Assembly: GCF_030369675.1 (NCBI RefSeq)
Contig: NZ_CP128477.1
Span: 3,676,501-3,740,500 of the forward strand
Length of the DNA stretch: 64,000 nucleotides
From: Peteryoungia algae
GTDB taxonomy: Bacteria > Pseudomonadota > Alphaproteobacteria > Rhizobiales > Rhizobiaceae
Reading direction: 5' to 3'
Positions 54,724 to 62,847 of the stretch are shown here, piece after piece. Every line of letters begins with the position of its first letter. Position 1 is the stretch's first letter. Below the pieces are notes generated by a model. The model was not told the origin of the DNA. It saw nothing but the letters and a program-made list of their open reading frames with translations, and ran no database searches. The position numbers were made by a program, and so were the translations under genes.

Positions 54724-55809
54724 ATGCGTATTTTGTTGGTGGACGACAACAGCACCAATCTGAAGCTCCTGACGAAACTCGTCGGCAAGCTCGACAACTG
54801 CGAGGCTCTGCCATTCGCGAGCCCCGACGCCGTGCTCTCCGCATTGCCGGAGCTTGAGTTCGACATTGCCATCATCGATTACCAGATGCCGGTCTATAAC
54901 GGTGTCGAGCTCTACACGGAAATCGTGCGCTTCGAGAAGTATGCCGATGTTCCCGTTGTTTTCGTCACGGCCGACAAAGACATGACGACCCGCATGGCCG
55001 CTCTCAACGCCGGTGCGATCGACTTCCTGACCAAGCCGGTGAACCCTGTCGAGTTCCAGGCCCGCGTCCAGAATATCGTGAGCCTTTCAAGGGCTCGCCG
55101 CCAGCTCGCCGATCAGGCCGAATGGCTGCGGCGCGAGGTCGAACGTGCGGTGGGTGAACTGCGCGAGCGCGAGCAGGAGATTATCCATCGCCTGACGCTG
55201 GCCGCTGAGTACAAGGATCCCGAAACCGCTCGCCATACCCTGCGCGTCGCGGCCTATTCGGAAGCGATCGCGATTGAACTGGGTCTGCCGAGCCATGTCT
55301 GCCACGATATCCGGCTGGCGGCCCCGATGCACGACATTGGCAAGGTCGCGATGCCAGACACTGTTCTTCTCAAACAGGGCCGATTGACGGAAGCCGAATA
55401 TCGCCAGATGCAGTCGCATGCCGAAATCGGCAGCGACATCCTCGGACGCTCCCGTTCGTCGCTTCTGCAGCTCGCCTCCGAGATTGCCGCCAGCCACCAC
55501 GAGCGCTGGGACGGGCAAGGCTATCCGAACCGTCTCGTCGGCACGGCCATCCCGATCTCCGGGCGGATCGTCTGCATCGCGGACAACTTCGATGCCCTGA
55601 CGACAGAACGCCCTTACAAGCCGGCCTGGAGCTTCGAGCGTACGGTCGAGCATATTCTCGGCCGTGCCGGCACCCAGTTCGATCCGGACTGCGTGGCTGC
55701 CTTCGAGCGCGCGCTGCCTCGCATTCGGGCGATCTTGGAACAGGACCGGCGCGAGCAGGCGGAAGAGGCAGAAAAGGCCGTGGGATCGGCAAGCGATCGG
55801 GTCGCCTGA
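54724..55809 (+). CDS. response regulator with HD-GYP phosphodiesterase domain
   Basis: A 361-residue RpfG-like protein. The receiver (1-120) has D52; a short coiled coil (about 121-150) leads to an HD-GYP domain with HDIGK (203-207), HHE (258-260) and DGQGYP (263-268). All metal-binding residues appear intact, so it probably degrades cyclic-di-GMP. It starts 17 bases after the hybrid kinase gene and is its likely output, linking a periplasmic signal to motility/biofilm choice. Confidence 0.93.
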   Translation: MRILLVDDNSTNLKLLTKLVGKLDNCEALPFASPDAVLSALPELEFDIAIIDYQMPVYNGVELYTEIVRFEKYADVPVVFVTADKDMTTRMAALNAGAIDFLTKPVNPVEFQARVQNIVSLSRARRQLADQAEWLRREVERAVGELREREQEIIHRLTLAAEYKDPETARHTLRVAAYSEAIAIELGLPSHVCHDIRLAAPMHDIGKVAMPDTVLLKQGRLTEAEYRQMQSHAEIGSDILGRSRSSLLQLASEIAASHHERWDGQGYPNRLVGTAIPISGRIVCIADNFDALTTERPYKPAWSFERTVEHILGRAGTQFDPDCVAAFERALPRIRAILEQDRREQAEEAEKAVGSASDRVA

Positions 55810-55874
55810 TCCTTTGATCCCCGTGGGTGGACATGCTAAGGGCGGCGAGTACTCGTCAAGCCGGAGGCCTATTC

Positions 55875-56912
55875 ATGTCATCGCTCATCATCCGCCGCCC
55901 CGACGACTGGCACCTGCATCTGCGCGACGGCGCCATGCTGGAAGGCGTGATCGGCGATACCAGCCGACATTTCGCCCGCGCCATCATCATGCCGAACCTC
56001 GTGCCGCCGGTGGTGACGACGCAGGACGCACGCGCCTATCGCGAGCGCATCCTCAAGGCAGTGCCTTCAGGCGACCGTTTCGAACCGCTGATGACGCTCT
56101 ATCTGACCGAGCACACAAACCCTGACGACGTGGAAGAAGGCAAGCGTTCCGGCCTGATCACGGCCGTCAAGCTTTACCCCGCCGGTGCCACGACCAATTC
56201 CCACGGCGGTGTACGCGACATGGACAAGGCCATGCCGGTGCTGGAGCGGATGGCGAAGATCGGCCTGCCGCTTTGCGTCCATGGCGAAGTGACGACGCCC
56301 GAAGTTGACATTTTCGACCGCGAGAAGGTCTTCATCGACACCGTCCTCGATCCGCTGCGCAAGCGTCTCCCGGAGCTGAAGGTCACCATGGAGCATGTGA
56401 CGACCGAAGATGGCGTTCAGTATATCCGCAGCGCCGATCGCAACCTCGCGGGCTCGATCACCACGCATCACCTGATCATCAACCGCAACGACATTCTCGT
56501 CGGCGGTATTCAGCCGCACTACTATTGCCTGCCGGTCGCCAAGCGCGAGAACCATCGCCAGGCGCTGCGCAAGGCGGCCGCTTCAGGCGATGCCCGCTTC
56601 TTCCTCGGCACCGACAGCGCGCCGCATGTCGATCCGCTGAAGGAATGCGGCTGCGGTTGCGCCGGCATCTATACCTCGATCAACACCATGAGCTGCCTTG
56701 CCCATGTCTTCGAGCAGGAAGACGCTCTGGACAAGCTCGAGGCCTTCACCTCGCTGAACGGCCCCGCCTGGTATGGCCTGGCGCCGAATGAGGAGACGAT
56801 CACGCTCGTGAAACGGGATCAATCGGTGACGTTCCCGCCGAAGATCGTCACCGGCGCTGGTCCGGTGACCGTCTTTAATCCGAAATTCCCACTGCACTGG
56901 GATGTTGCCTGA
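55875..56912 (+). CDS. pyrC: dihydroorotase PyrC (class II)
   Basis: A 345-residue zinc amidohydrolase that closes carbamoyl-aspartate to dihydroorotate in pyrimidine synthesis. Metal ligands H13 and H15 (DWHLHLRDG) and the carboxylated lysine K99 (VKLYPAG) are present, as is the TDSAPH motif. ATG 55875 has CCGGAGG upstream; the open frame to 55827 is unsupported. pyrE follows on the same strand after a terminator and a small antisense-oriented gene. Confidence 0.96.
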   Translation: MSSLIIRRPDDWHLHLRDGAMLEGVIGDTSRHFARAIIMPNLVPPVVTTQDARAYRERILKAVPSGDRFEPLMTLYLTEHTNPDDVEEGKRSGLITAVKLYPAGATTNSHGGVRDMDKAMPVLERMAKIGLPLCVHGEVTTPEVDIFDREKVFIDTVLDPLRKRLPELKVTMEHVTTEDGVQYIRSADRNLAGSITTHHLIINRNDILVGGIQPHYYCLPVAKRENHRQALRKAAASGDARFFLGTDSAPHVDPLKECGCGCAGIYTSINTMSCLAHVFEQEDALDKLEAFTSLNGPAWYGLAPNEETITLVKRDQSVTFPPKIVTGAGPVTVFNPKFPLHWDVA

Positions 56913-56918
56913 TGCGCC

Positions 56919-56948
56919 AAAGGCCTCGTGCGGGTGCACGAGGCCTTT
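56919..56948. terminator. hairpin terminator after pyrC
   Basis: A perfect 13-bp stem AAAGGCCTCGTGC / GCACGAGGCCTTT with a 4-base loop. It ends in TTT and also serves the convergent DUF3096 gene. Confidence 0.82.
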
Positions 56949-56981
56949 GATGTGGCCGATCTGGACGCGTTGTCCGTCCGA

Positions 56982-57137
56982 TCAGGTGCCGAGCGAGCCA
57001 AGCTGCGGCCAGAGACCGAGCACGCCGATTATGATCAGATAAATGGCAACGACATAATTGAGCAGGCGCGGCATGATCAGGATCAGGATGCCGGCGATGA
57101 GGGCGACAAGCGGCTGGATGACGAGCATGTTGTCCAT
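56982..57137 (-). CDS. DUF3096 family small membrane protein
   Basis: A 51-residue protein, MDNMLVIQPLVALIAGILI..., with two closely spaced hydrophobic helices (about residues 5-22 and 27-43) and a short polar end. I recognise the DUF3096 pattern (QPLVALIAGILILIMPRLLNY). Function is unknown. ATG 57137 is preceded by AAGGAAT on the minus strand. It lies in the gap between pyrC and pyrE on the opposite strand. Confidence 0.82.
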   Translation of the reverse strand: MDNMLVIQPLVALIAGILILIMPRLLNYVVAIYLIIIGVLGLWPQLGSLGT

Positions 57138-57263
57138 GGGTTATTCCTTCGTGTGTGGCCAGCCGTAAAGATCTGGCGAAGCGGATTGTTCCACACGGTT
57201 GATCTGGCGGGCGGCACGGCTTGCTGCTATTGCGCTTCTGACCGTATCTGACAGGAGAGCCCC

Positions 57264-57956
57264 ATGATCCAGACCCCCTTCACCGACCCCGCCGTGATGG
57301 CCGACCTCGTGGCGAAGATGCTCTGGGAGATCAAGGCGGTGCATTTCAACGCCAGCGAGCCCTACAAGCTTTCCTCGGGCATGAAGAGCCCTGTCTATAT
57401 CGACTGCCGCAAGCTTCTCTCCTATCCGCGCGTGCGCTCCGCGGTGATGGATTTTGCCGCCGCCACCCTGATGCGCAATGCCGGCTTCGAGCAGTTCGAT
57501 TGCATCGCCGGCGGCGAGACGGCCGGCATTCCGTTTGCGGCTCTGCTCGCCGATCGCCTCGGCCTGCCGATGATTTATGTCCGCAAGGCGCCCAAGGGCC
57601 ATGGCCGCAATGCACAGATTGAAGGCAACATGCCGGAGGGATCGCGCGTTCTCGTCATAGAGGACCTGACAACCGCTGGCGGCAGCATGTTCAAGTTTAT
57701 CGACGCGATCAGGGTTGCCGGCGGCGTCGTCGATCACGGCATCGCGCTCTTCTTCTACGGCATCTTCCCCGAGGCCCAGCAGCGCTTCGACAATGGCAAG
57801 GTGAAGTTGCACTACATCGCGACATGGCGGAACGTGCTCGCCGTTGCTCGCGAGCAGAAACTGTTCGACGAGAAGACGCTCTCCGAGGTCGAGGCCTTCC
57901 TCGATGCACCGCTCGAATGGTCGGGACGGAACGGTGGGGTTTCGTCATTGGCCTGA
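57264..57956 (+). CDS. pyrE: orotate phosphoribosyltransferase PyrE
   Basis: A 230-residue type I PRTase converting orotate and PRPP to OMP. The PRPP motif [13 protein letters not shown] covers about residues 129-141, and the dimer-loop [15 protein letters not shown] (about 107-121) is present. The predicted product of PyrC, after oxidation, is its substrate. It is followed 77 bases later by a fructokinase gene, as in Sinorhizobium. Confidence 0.96.
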   Translation: MIQTPFTDPAVMADLVAKMLWEIKAVHFNASEPYKLSSGMKSPVYIDCRKLLSYPRVRSAVMDFAAATLMRNAGFEQFDCIAGGETAGIPFAALLADRLGLPMIYVRKAPKGHGRNAQIEGNMPEGSRVLVIEDLTTAGGSMFKFIDAIRVAGGVVDHGIALFFYGIFPEAQQRFDNGKVKLHYIATWRNVLAVAREQKLFDEKTLSEVEAFLDAPLEWSGRNGGVSSLA

Positions 57957-58033
57957 GCAAATGCTCGCCGGCGCACTGGAAATCGAGCGCGACTTGGTTT
58001 AAATCGATTGAAACGGAAGACTGGGAGGTCGAA

Positions 58034-58960
58034 ATGATCCTGTGTTGCGGCGAAGCGCTGATCGACATGTTGCCACGCGAAACCACGCTCGGCGAGCGGG
58101 CCTTTTCGCCCTATGCCGGCGGCGCGATTTTCAACACGGCGATTGCCCTTGGGCGCCTCGGCATCGAGACGGGCTTCTTCACCGGCCTTTCCGACGACAT
58201 GCTGGGCGACATCCTGCGCGACACGCTGAAATCATCCGGCGTCGATTACAGCTATTGCGCGACGCTTTCGCGCCCCTGCACGATCGCGCTGGTCAAGCTC
58301 ACCAACGGCCAGGCATCCTATGCCTTCTACGACGAAAACACGGCAGGCCGGATGATCACGGAAGCCGACTTGCCCGCGCTCGACGACAGCTGCGAAGCCC
58401 TGCATTTTGGCGCGATCAGCCTGATCCCGGAACCTTGCGGCTCGACCTATGAGGCGCTGATGACCCGCGAGCACAAGACCCGCGTCATCTCGCTCGACCC
58501 GAACATCCGCCCCGGATTCATCAAGGACAAGGCTGCCCACCAGGCCCGCATCGCCCGCATGGCCGACATGTCCGACATCCTGAAATTCTCCGACGAGGAC
58601 CTCGACTGGTTCGAGCTGTCGGGCACGCAGGACGAACGCGCCGCCTATTGGCTGACGCGCGGCGCCAAGCTCGTGGTGCTGACCAAGGGCGCGGAAGGGG
58701 CGACAGGCTACACCGCAAACTTCAAGGTCTCGGTTCCCTCGAACAAGGTCGAGGTGGTCGATACCGTCGGCGCCGGCGACACTTTCGACGCGGGCATCCT
58801 CGCCTCGCTGAAGCGTCAGGGATTGCTGACCAAGGACAAGGTCGCGACGCTCTCGGAAGAGGCGGTGCGGGAGGCGCTGACGGTAGGCGCCAAGGCTGCG
58901 GCCGTGACGGTGTCGCGGGCAGGGGCCAACCCACCAACGGCGGCCGAGATCGGGTTCTAA
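58034..58960 (+). CDS. frk: PfkB-family fructokinase
   Basis: A 308-residue sugar kinase. It begins MILCCGEALIDMLPRE, has the first PfkB signature region YAGGAIFNTAIALGRLG (about residues 27-43), and the C-terminal DTVGAGDTFDAGIL with the catalytic Asp. This form, next to pyrE, is the rhizobial fructokinase. ATG 58034 has GGGAGG five bases upstream; the frame is open back to 57824 inside pyrE. It would phosphorylate fructose brought in by FrcBCA, and pgi 2 kb away continues the route. Confidence 0.9.
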   Translation: MILCCGEALIDMLPRETTLGERAFSPYAGGAIFNTAIALGRLGIETGFFTGLSDDMLGDILRDTLKSSGVDYSYCATLSRPCTIALVKLTNGQASYAFYDENTAGRMITEADLPALDDSCEALHFGAISLIPEPCGSTYEALMTREHKTRVISLDPNIRPGFIKDKAAHQARIARMADMSDILKFSDEDLDWFELSGTQDERAAYWLTRGAKLVVLTKGAEGATGYTANFKVSVPSNKVEVVDTVGAGDTFDAGILASLKRQGLLTKDKVATLSEEAVREALTVGAKAAAVTVSRAGANPPTAAEIGF

Positions 58961-59005
58961 GGGGGCTCGGGATGCCACAACGCCTCTCACAGCACGAACG
59001 CTGAA

Positions 59006-59428
59006 CTAGGCGCCACTGATCATCAGATTCGGCATGCCGTTTGACGTCTTTTCTGCGGAGTGACCGCTGTCATCGACGACACCTCTTGCGACGCGCCGCA
59101 TATTGGTAAAACCTTCGAAGGTGACGGTGTCCACCGGCTGGTCAAATCGGATGGACACCGAGTGGCCGCTGCTTGAAGACGTAATCGCGGTAATCTCCCC
59201 CTCGAATGCCATACCGAGATAATGTCCCCTGACCCTCTGGTGCAGATGAAACCGGGTTGGAGCCGCCTTCGCGAGTTGGGCTGACAAGGTGTTCCAGTCG
59301 CGCGCGCCGTTTTGATGCGCGACCAGTTCAAGTGCTTTGGCGTGTCCGACAATGGTCCCCTCCGCAGCGAGGGTGGCACGCAGCGCCTTTGCATGCGCCT
59401 TGGCTTCCGCAATGGTTCTAACGGTCAT
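59006..59428 (-). CDS. glyoxalase-related (Glyoxalase_8-like) protein
   Basis: A 140-residue protein. The N-terminal 55 residues, with SAQL at their end and the core GHAKALELVAHQNGARDWNTL, match a helical domain seen in proteins named glyoxalase superfamily. The C-terminal half (about 65-130) looks like a small beta-domain (RVRGHYLGMAFEGEI). No metal-binding glyoxalase residues can be placed, so enzymatic activity is doubtful. ATG 59428 overlaps the MATE stop by 4 bases; the frame continues upstream inside the MATE gene. Confidence 0.7.
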   Translation of the reverse strand: MTVRTIAEAKAHAKALRATLAAEGTIVGHAKALELVAHQNGARDWNTLSAQLAKAAPTRFHLHQRVRGHYLGMAFEGEITAITSSSSGHSVSIRFDQPVDTVTFEGFTNMRRVARGVVDDSGHSAEKTSNGMPNLMISGA

Positions 59429-60822
59429 GACCGGGCTCCCCTTGCTGCCAGACCGATGCCGGCATGGCCCCGTGTCTTCATCGCGGTCGCGAGGATGAGA
59501 GCGCTGGCCGCCGCAGCGAGGATGTCGGCCGCTGGATAGGCAAACCACAATGCGTTTCCACCGAGCAGGATCGTTGCCGCCGTCACCAGTGACGGCACCA
59601 GTATGATGGGCTTGACGACCGTGAGCAGTGCGGCGCGGGCCGGCTGGCCCACCGCCTGGAAATAGAGGCCGAGCACGAGGATAGGGCCTGAAAACAGGTA
59701 GAGCGCGCCCATGATCCGGAGGATCCGGCCCACCTCGCTGATCACATCCGGGTCGGTGACAAACAGGGCGCCGAGCAGGCTTCCCTGGCTGAGGAGCAGA
59801 CCCTCCACAGCAATGCAGTAAAGCAGTGCCGTTGTAGCCCCGATCCGCAGCACCGCATCGGAACGCGTATAAAGTCCGGCGCCGACATTGTTGCCGACAA
59901 TGCTTTGCATGGCCATTCCGACAGCGATATTTGGCATGAAGGCGAACCCGAAGATGCGTGTCGCTATCCCATAGGCTGCGATGGTTTTAGCATAGTCGGC
60001 ACTTGCCGCAAAGCGCAGGGCCATAACGACACTGGCAGCGGAAAGCGCCATTCCGGCAAAACCCAGGCAGAGAGGCGCCCCGAGAATCGCGATCCGTTTC
60101 CAACAGCCAGTCCACCGGCTTCGCCAAACCATGCTCAATAGCAGCATATTGGGCAGAAGCCGGCGCAAGATGACGAGCAGGATCAATCCAAGTGTCTGCG
60201 CAAAGAGCGTAGCGAAGGCCGATCCCGCTACGCCCAGCTCCAGCCGAGCCACCAGAATGTAGTTCAGCAGGATGTTGGCGAGTGTAACACCAAGTGACAT
60301 GAGGGCCATCGTTCCGGCATGACCTTCATTGCGACAGGCATCGGCATGGACACCCAGGAGGAACTGGACGGGAGTTCCGAACAGGGTAATCGCCAGGAAG
60401 ACCCAGACCATGTCGGCAATCGGTCCGTCGGAGCCGGCAAGCTTGATCGAGAAACCTCTGCCACCGGCACAGAAGAGCAGGATAAGCGCAGACGCAATGA
60501 AGAGGGCAAGGCCATGTGCGCCTGCAAAGGTCGCTGCGGCTGCATCGCGATCTCCGGCGCCAAGCTGACGCGCCAGCAGGCTCGACATCCCGCCACCCAC
60601 AAGGGTCGACAGCGCGATAGTGACCATGAGGATCGGGAAAGTCATGCCGACCGCCGCCATGGCCTCGGCGCCGACGAACTGGCCGAGGAAGAAGGCGTCG
60701 ACGATGCCGAGCACGCCATTCATGCCCATGATCGCGATCATGGGCAGTGCGGTTGCGGCAAAGATCTTGCCAGGAGAGGCAGTCAGAAAACGATTTTCGG
60801 GCGATTGTCGCAGAGACATCAC
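59425..60822 (-). CDS. MATE-family efflux transporter
   Basis: A 465-residue inner-membrane protein with about twelve TM helices in two MatE repeats. Early helices carry MNGVLGIVDAFFLGQFVGAEAM and LSTLVGGGMSSLLARQLGAGD, both typical of the family. These are Na+- or H+-driven exporters of cationic drugs and metabolites. It is coupled by overlap to the glyoxalase-related gene. No regulator gene is adjacent. Confidence 0.9.
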   Translation of the reverse strand: MMSLRQSPENRFLTASPGKIFAATALPMIAIMGMNGVLGIVDAFFLGQFVGAEAMAAVGMTFPILMVTIALSTLVGGGMSSLLARQLGAGDRDAAAATFAGAHGLALFIASALILLFCAGGRGFSIKLAGSDGPIADMVWVFLAITLFGTPVQFLLGVHADACRNEGHAGTMALMSLGVTLANILLNYILVARLELGVAGSAFATLFAQTLGLILLVILRRLLPNMLLLSMVWRSRWTGCWKRIAILGAPLCLGFAGMALSAASVVMALRFAASADYAKTIAAYGIATRIFGFAFMPNIAVGMAMQSIVGNNVGAGLYTRSDAVLRIGATTALLYCIAVEGLLLSQGSLLGALFVTDPDVISEVGRILRIMGALYLFSGPILVLGLYFQAVGQPARAALLTVVKPIILVPSLVTAATILLGGNALWFAYPAADILAAAASALILATAMKTRGHAGIGLAARGARS

Positions 60823-61116
60823 TCACTCCTCCGAAGAGGCATTTCGATTGTGATGGGGGCCTGCATTGCCCACCGACGAAATGCTTCGAGGGTGAGAAGA
60901 ATACTGCGTACCGGCTTTACCGTGACTTTCGTCTGCAGGCGGCAGGTGCTCGGAACCTGCGCGCCAAGAACCATTGAAAGGGGAGATTGTCAATGACGGT
61001 CCGCAGGGATCGGGTCACCGGAGGGAGGGCGTGCGGACAGCCGCATCCATTCGACGGTTTTCTTGGCGCCGCCCCTCGGCCGTGTGGCGCGTAAGCGCTC
61101 GGGGGCCTTTCCAGTC
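60823..61116. other. 294-base intergenic region between MATE and pgi
   Basis: Both flanking genes are on the minus strand. The region should hold the end of the pgi transcript and the MATE promoter. I see no convincing terminator, RNA gene or small coding frame. Confidence 0.5.
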
Positions 61117-62745
61117 TCACCCCATCTTCCGCTCCGAAAGCGCCGCGACAAGCCCTGCCGTCGAGCTGTCATGTCCGGTTGCCGCGACCTTGCCCTGCAC
61201 CACCGGCAGAAGCCCCGTCGCCAGTTCCTTGCCGAGTTCCACGCCCCATTGGTCGAAGGAATTGATGCGGAAGATCACGCCTTCAACGAAGACGCGGTGT
61301 TCATAGAGTGCGATCAGGCGACCGAGCGTAGACGGGGTCAGCTGGTCATAGACGAAGGTGATCGAGGGGCGGTTGCCGGAGAAGACGCGGTGCGGGGCGA
61401 GGAAGTCGGCCTCTTCGCCGGCAATGCCCTTGGCGGTGAGCTGGCTCTTGGCCTCGGCAAGTGTGCGGCCCTTCATCAGGGCTTCAGACTGGGCGAGGCA
61501 ATTGGCGATCAGCAGCTCATGCTGGTGACGCAAGTCAGGTTCGAAACCATTGGCGGCGATCATGAACTCGGCCGGGATGACGCTCGTGCCCTGGTGGATG
61601 AGCTGGTAGAAGGCGTGCTGTCCGTTCGTGCCGGGTTCGCCCCAGACGACGGGGCCGGAGGCGCCGGCAACCGGCTTTCCGTCGACCGTCACGCTCTTGC
61701 CGTTTGATTCCATGTCGAGCTGCTGCAGGTAGGCCGGGAAGCGCGACAGCCTCTGGTCATAGGGCAGGATCGCGCGCGTCGCGTAGTTCAGAACCTTGCG
61801 ATGATAGACGCCGAGCGCGCCGAGAAGCATCGGCAGGTTGTCGCGGAAGGGGGCGGTGCGAAAATGCTCGTCCATGGCGTGAGCCCCATCGAGGAACTCT
61901 CCGAAATGGTCCGAGCCGATCGCGATCATCAGCGGCAGGCCGATGGCCGACCAGATCGAATACCGTCCGCCGACCCAGTCCCAGAAGCCGAAGACGCGGG
62001 TCGGATCGATGCCGAAGGCGGCAACCTTGTCGAGGGCTGTCGAGACGGCGCAGAAATGATGGCCGACGGCAGCCTCGCCGAGCGCATCGGCGACGAAGGC
62101 GCGCGCCGTCTGCGCGTTTGTCATCGTCTCGATCGTGGTGAAGGTCTTCGATGCCACGATGAAGAGCGTGGTTTCGGCAGACAATGTCTTCAGCGTGTCG
62201 GCAATATGGGCGCCATCGATATTGGAGACGAAATGCAGGCGCGGGCCGTCATGGAAGGGGGCGAGTGCCAGTGTCGCCATGACAGGACCGAGATCCGAAC
62301 CGCCAATGCCGATATTGACGACATCGGTGATGGCCTTGCCGGTGGCCCCCTTGGTCTCGCCCGAGCGAATGCCCTCGGCGAAGGCGCCCATGGCTGCGAG
62401 AACGGCATTGACGTCTGCCATCACATCGCGGCCATCGACCATGACAGGGCGGTTGGAGCGGTTGCGCAAGGCGGTGTGCAGGACCGCGCGACCTTCCGTG
62501 AAGTTGATCGGCGCGCCCGAGAACATCTGGTCGCGCTTGTCGGCCACGCCGGCTGTTGCTACGAGTTCCTCGAGCAGGTCGAGCACCTCGTCGTTCACCG
62601 CGCATTTGGAGTAATCCATCAACAGGTCATCGAGAGCTGCGTTAAAACGGCTGAAGCGCTGCGGATCGGCCGAGAATGCGGCACGCAGGTCTTCCGCACG
62701 GGTGGCCTGGACCGTCTTCGTCAATGTGTCGATGATGGATTGCAT
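61117..62745 (-). CDS. pgi: glucose-6-phosphate isomerase
   Basis: A 542-residue enzyme interconverting glucose-6-phosphate and fructose-6-phosphate. Both PGI signatures are visible: the [16 protein letters not shown] block (about residues 261-276) and the C-terminal [14 protein letters not shown]. In Rhizobiaceae, which mainly use Entner-Doudoroff, it channels fructose carbon back to glucose-6-phosphate. It is separated from fadD by 102 bases including a terminator. Confidence 0.97.
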   Translation of the reverse strand: MQSIIDTLTKTVQATRAEDLRAAFSADPQRFSRFNAALDDLLMDYSKCAVNDEVLDLLEELVATAGVADKRDQMFSGAPINFTEGRAVLHTALRNRSNRPVMVDGRDVMADVNAVLAAMGAFAEGIRSGETKGATGKAITDVVNIGIGGSDLGPVMATLALAPFHDGPRLHFVSNIDGAHIADTLKTLSAETTLFIVASKTFTTIETMTNAQTARAFVADALGEAAVGHHFCAVSTALDKVAAFGIDPTRVFGFWDWVGGRYSIWSAIGLPLMIAIGSDHFGEFLDGAHAMDEHFRTAPFRDNLPMLLGALGVYHRKVLNYATRAILPYDQRLSRFPAYLQQLDMESNGKSVTVDGKPVAGASGPVVWGEPGTNGQHAFYQLIHQGTSVIPAEFMIAANGFEPDLRHQHELLIANCLAQSEALMKGRTLAEAKSQLTAKGIAGEEADFLAPHRVFSGNRPSITFVYDQLTPSTLGRLIALYEHRVFVEGVIFRINSFDQWGVELGKELATGLLPVVQGKVAATGHDSSTAGLVAALSERKMG

Positions 62746-62813
62746 CGGAATGTCCCTGGTTCGGCGATGATGCCGGGGACCTTATTAGCGACTTGAGACA
62801 GGATCAAGATGAA

Positions 62814-62833
62814 GGGGAGGACTCAGCCTCCCC
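62814..62833 (-). terminator. hairpin terminator after fadD
   Basis: Stem GGGGAGG / CCTCCCC with a 6-base loop, 15 bases beyond the fadD stop on the minus strand. Only TTC follows, so strength is uncertain. Confidence 0.55.
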
Positions 62834-62847
62834 AAATTTAAATCGAT

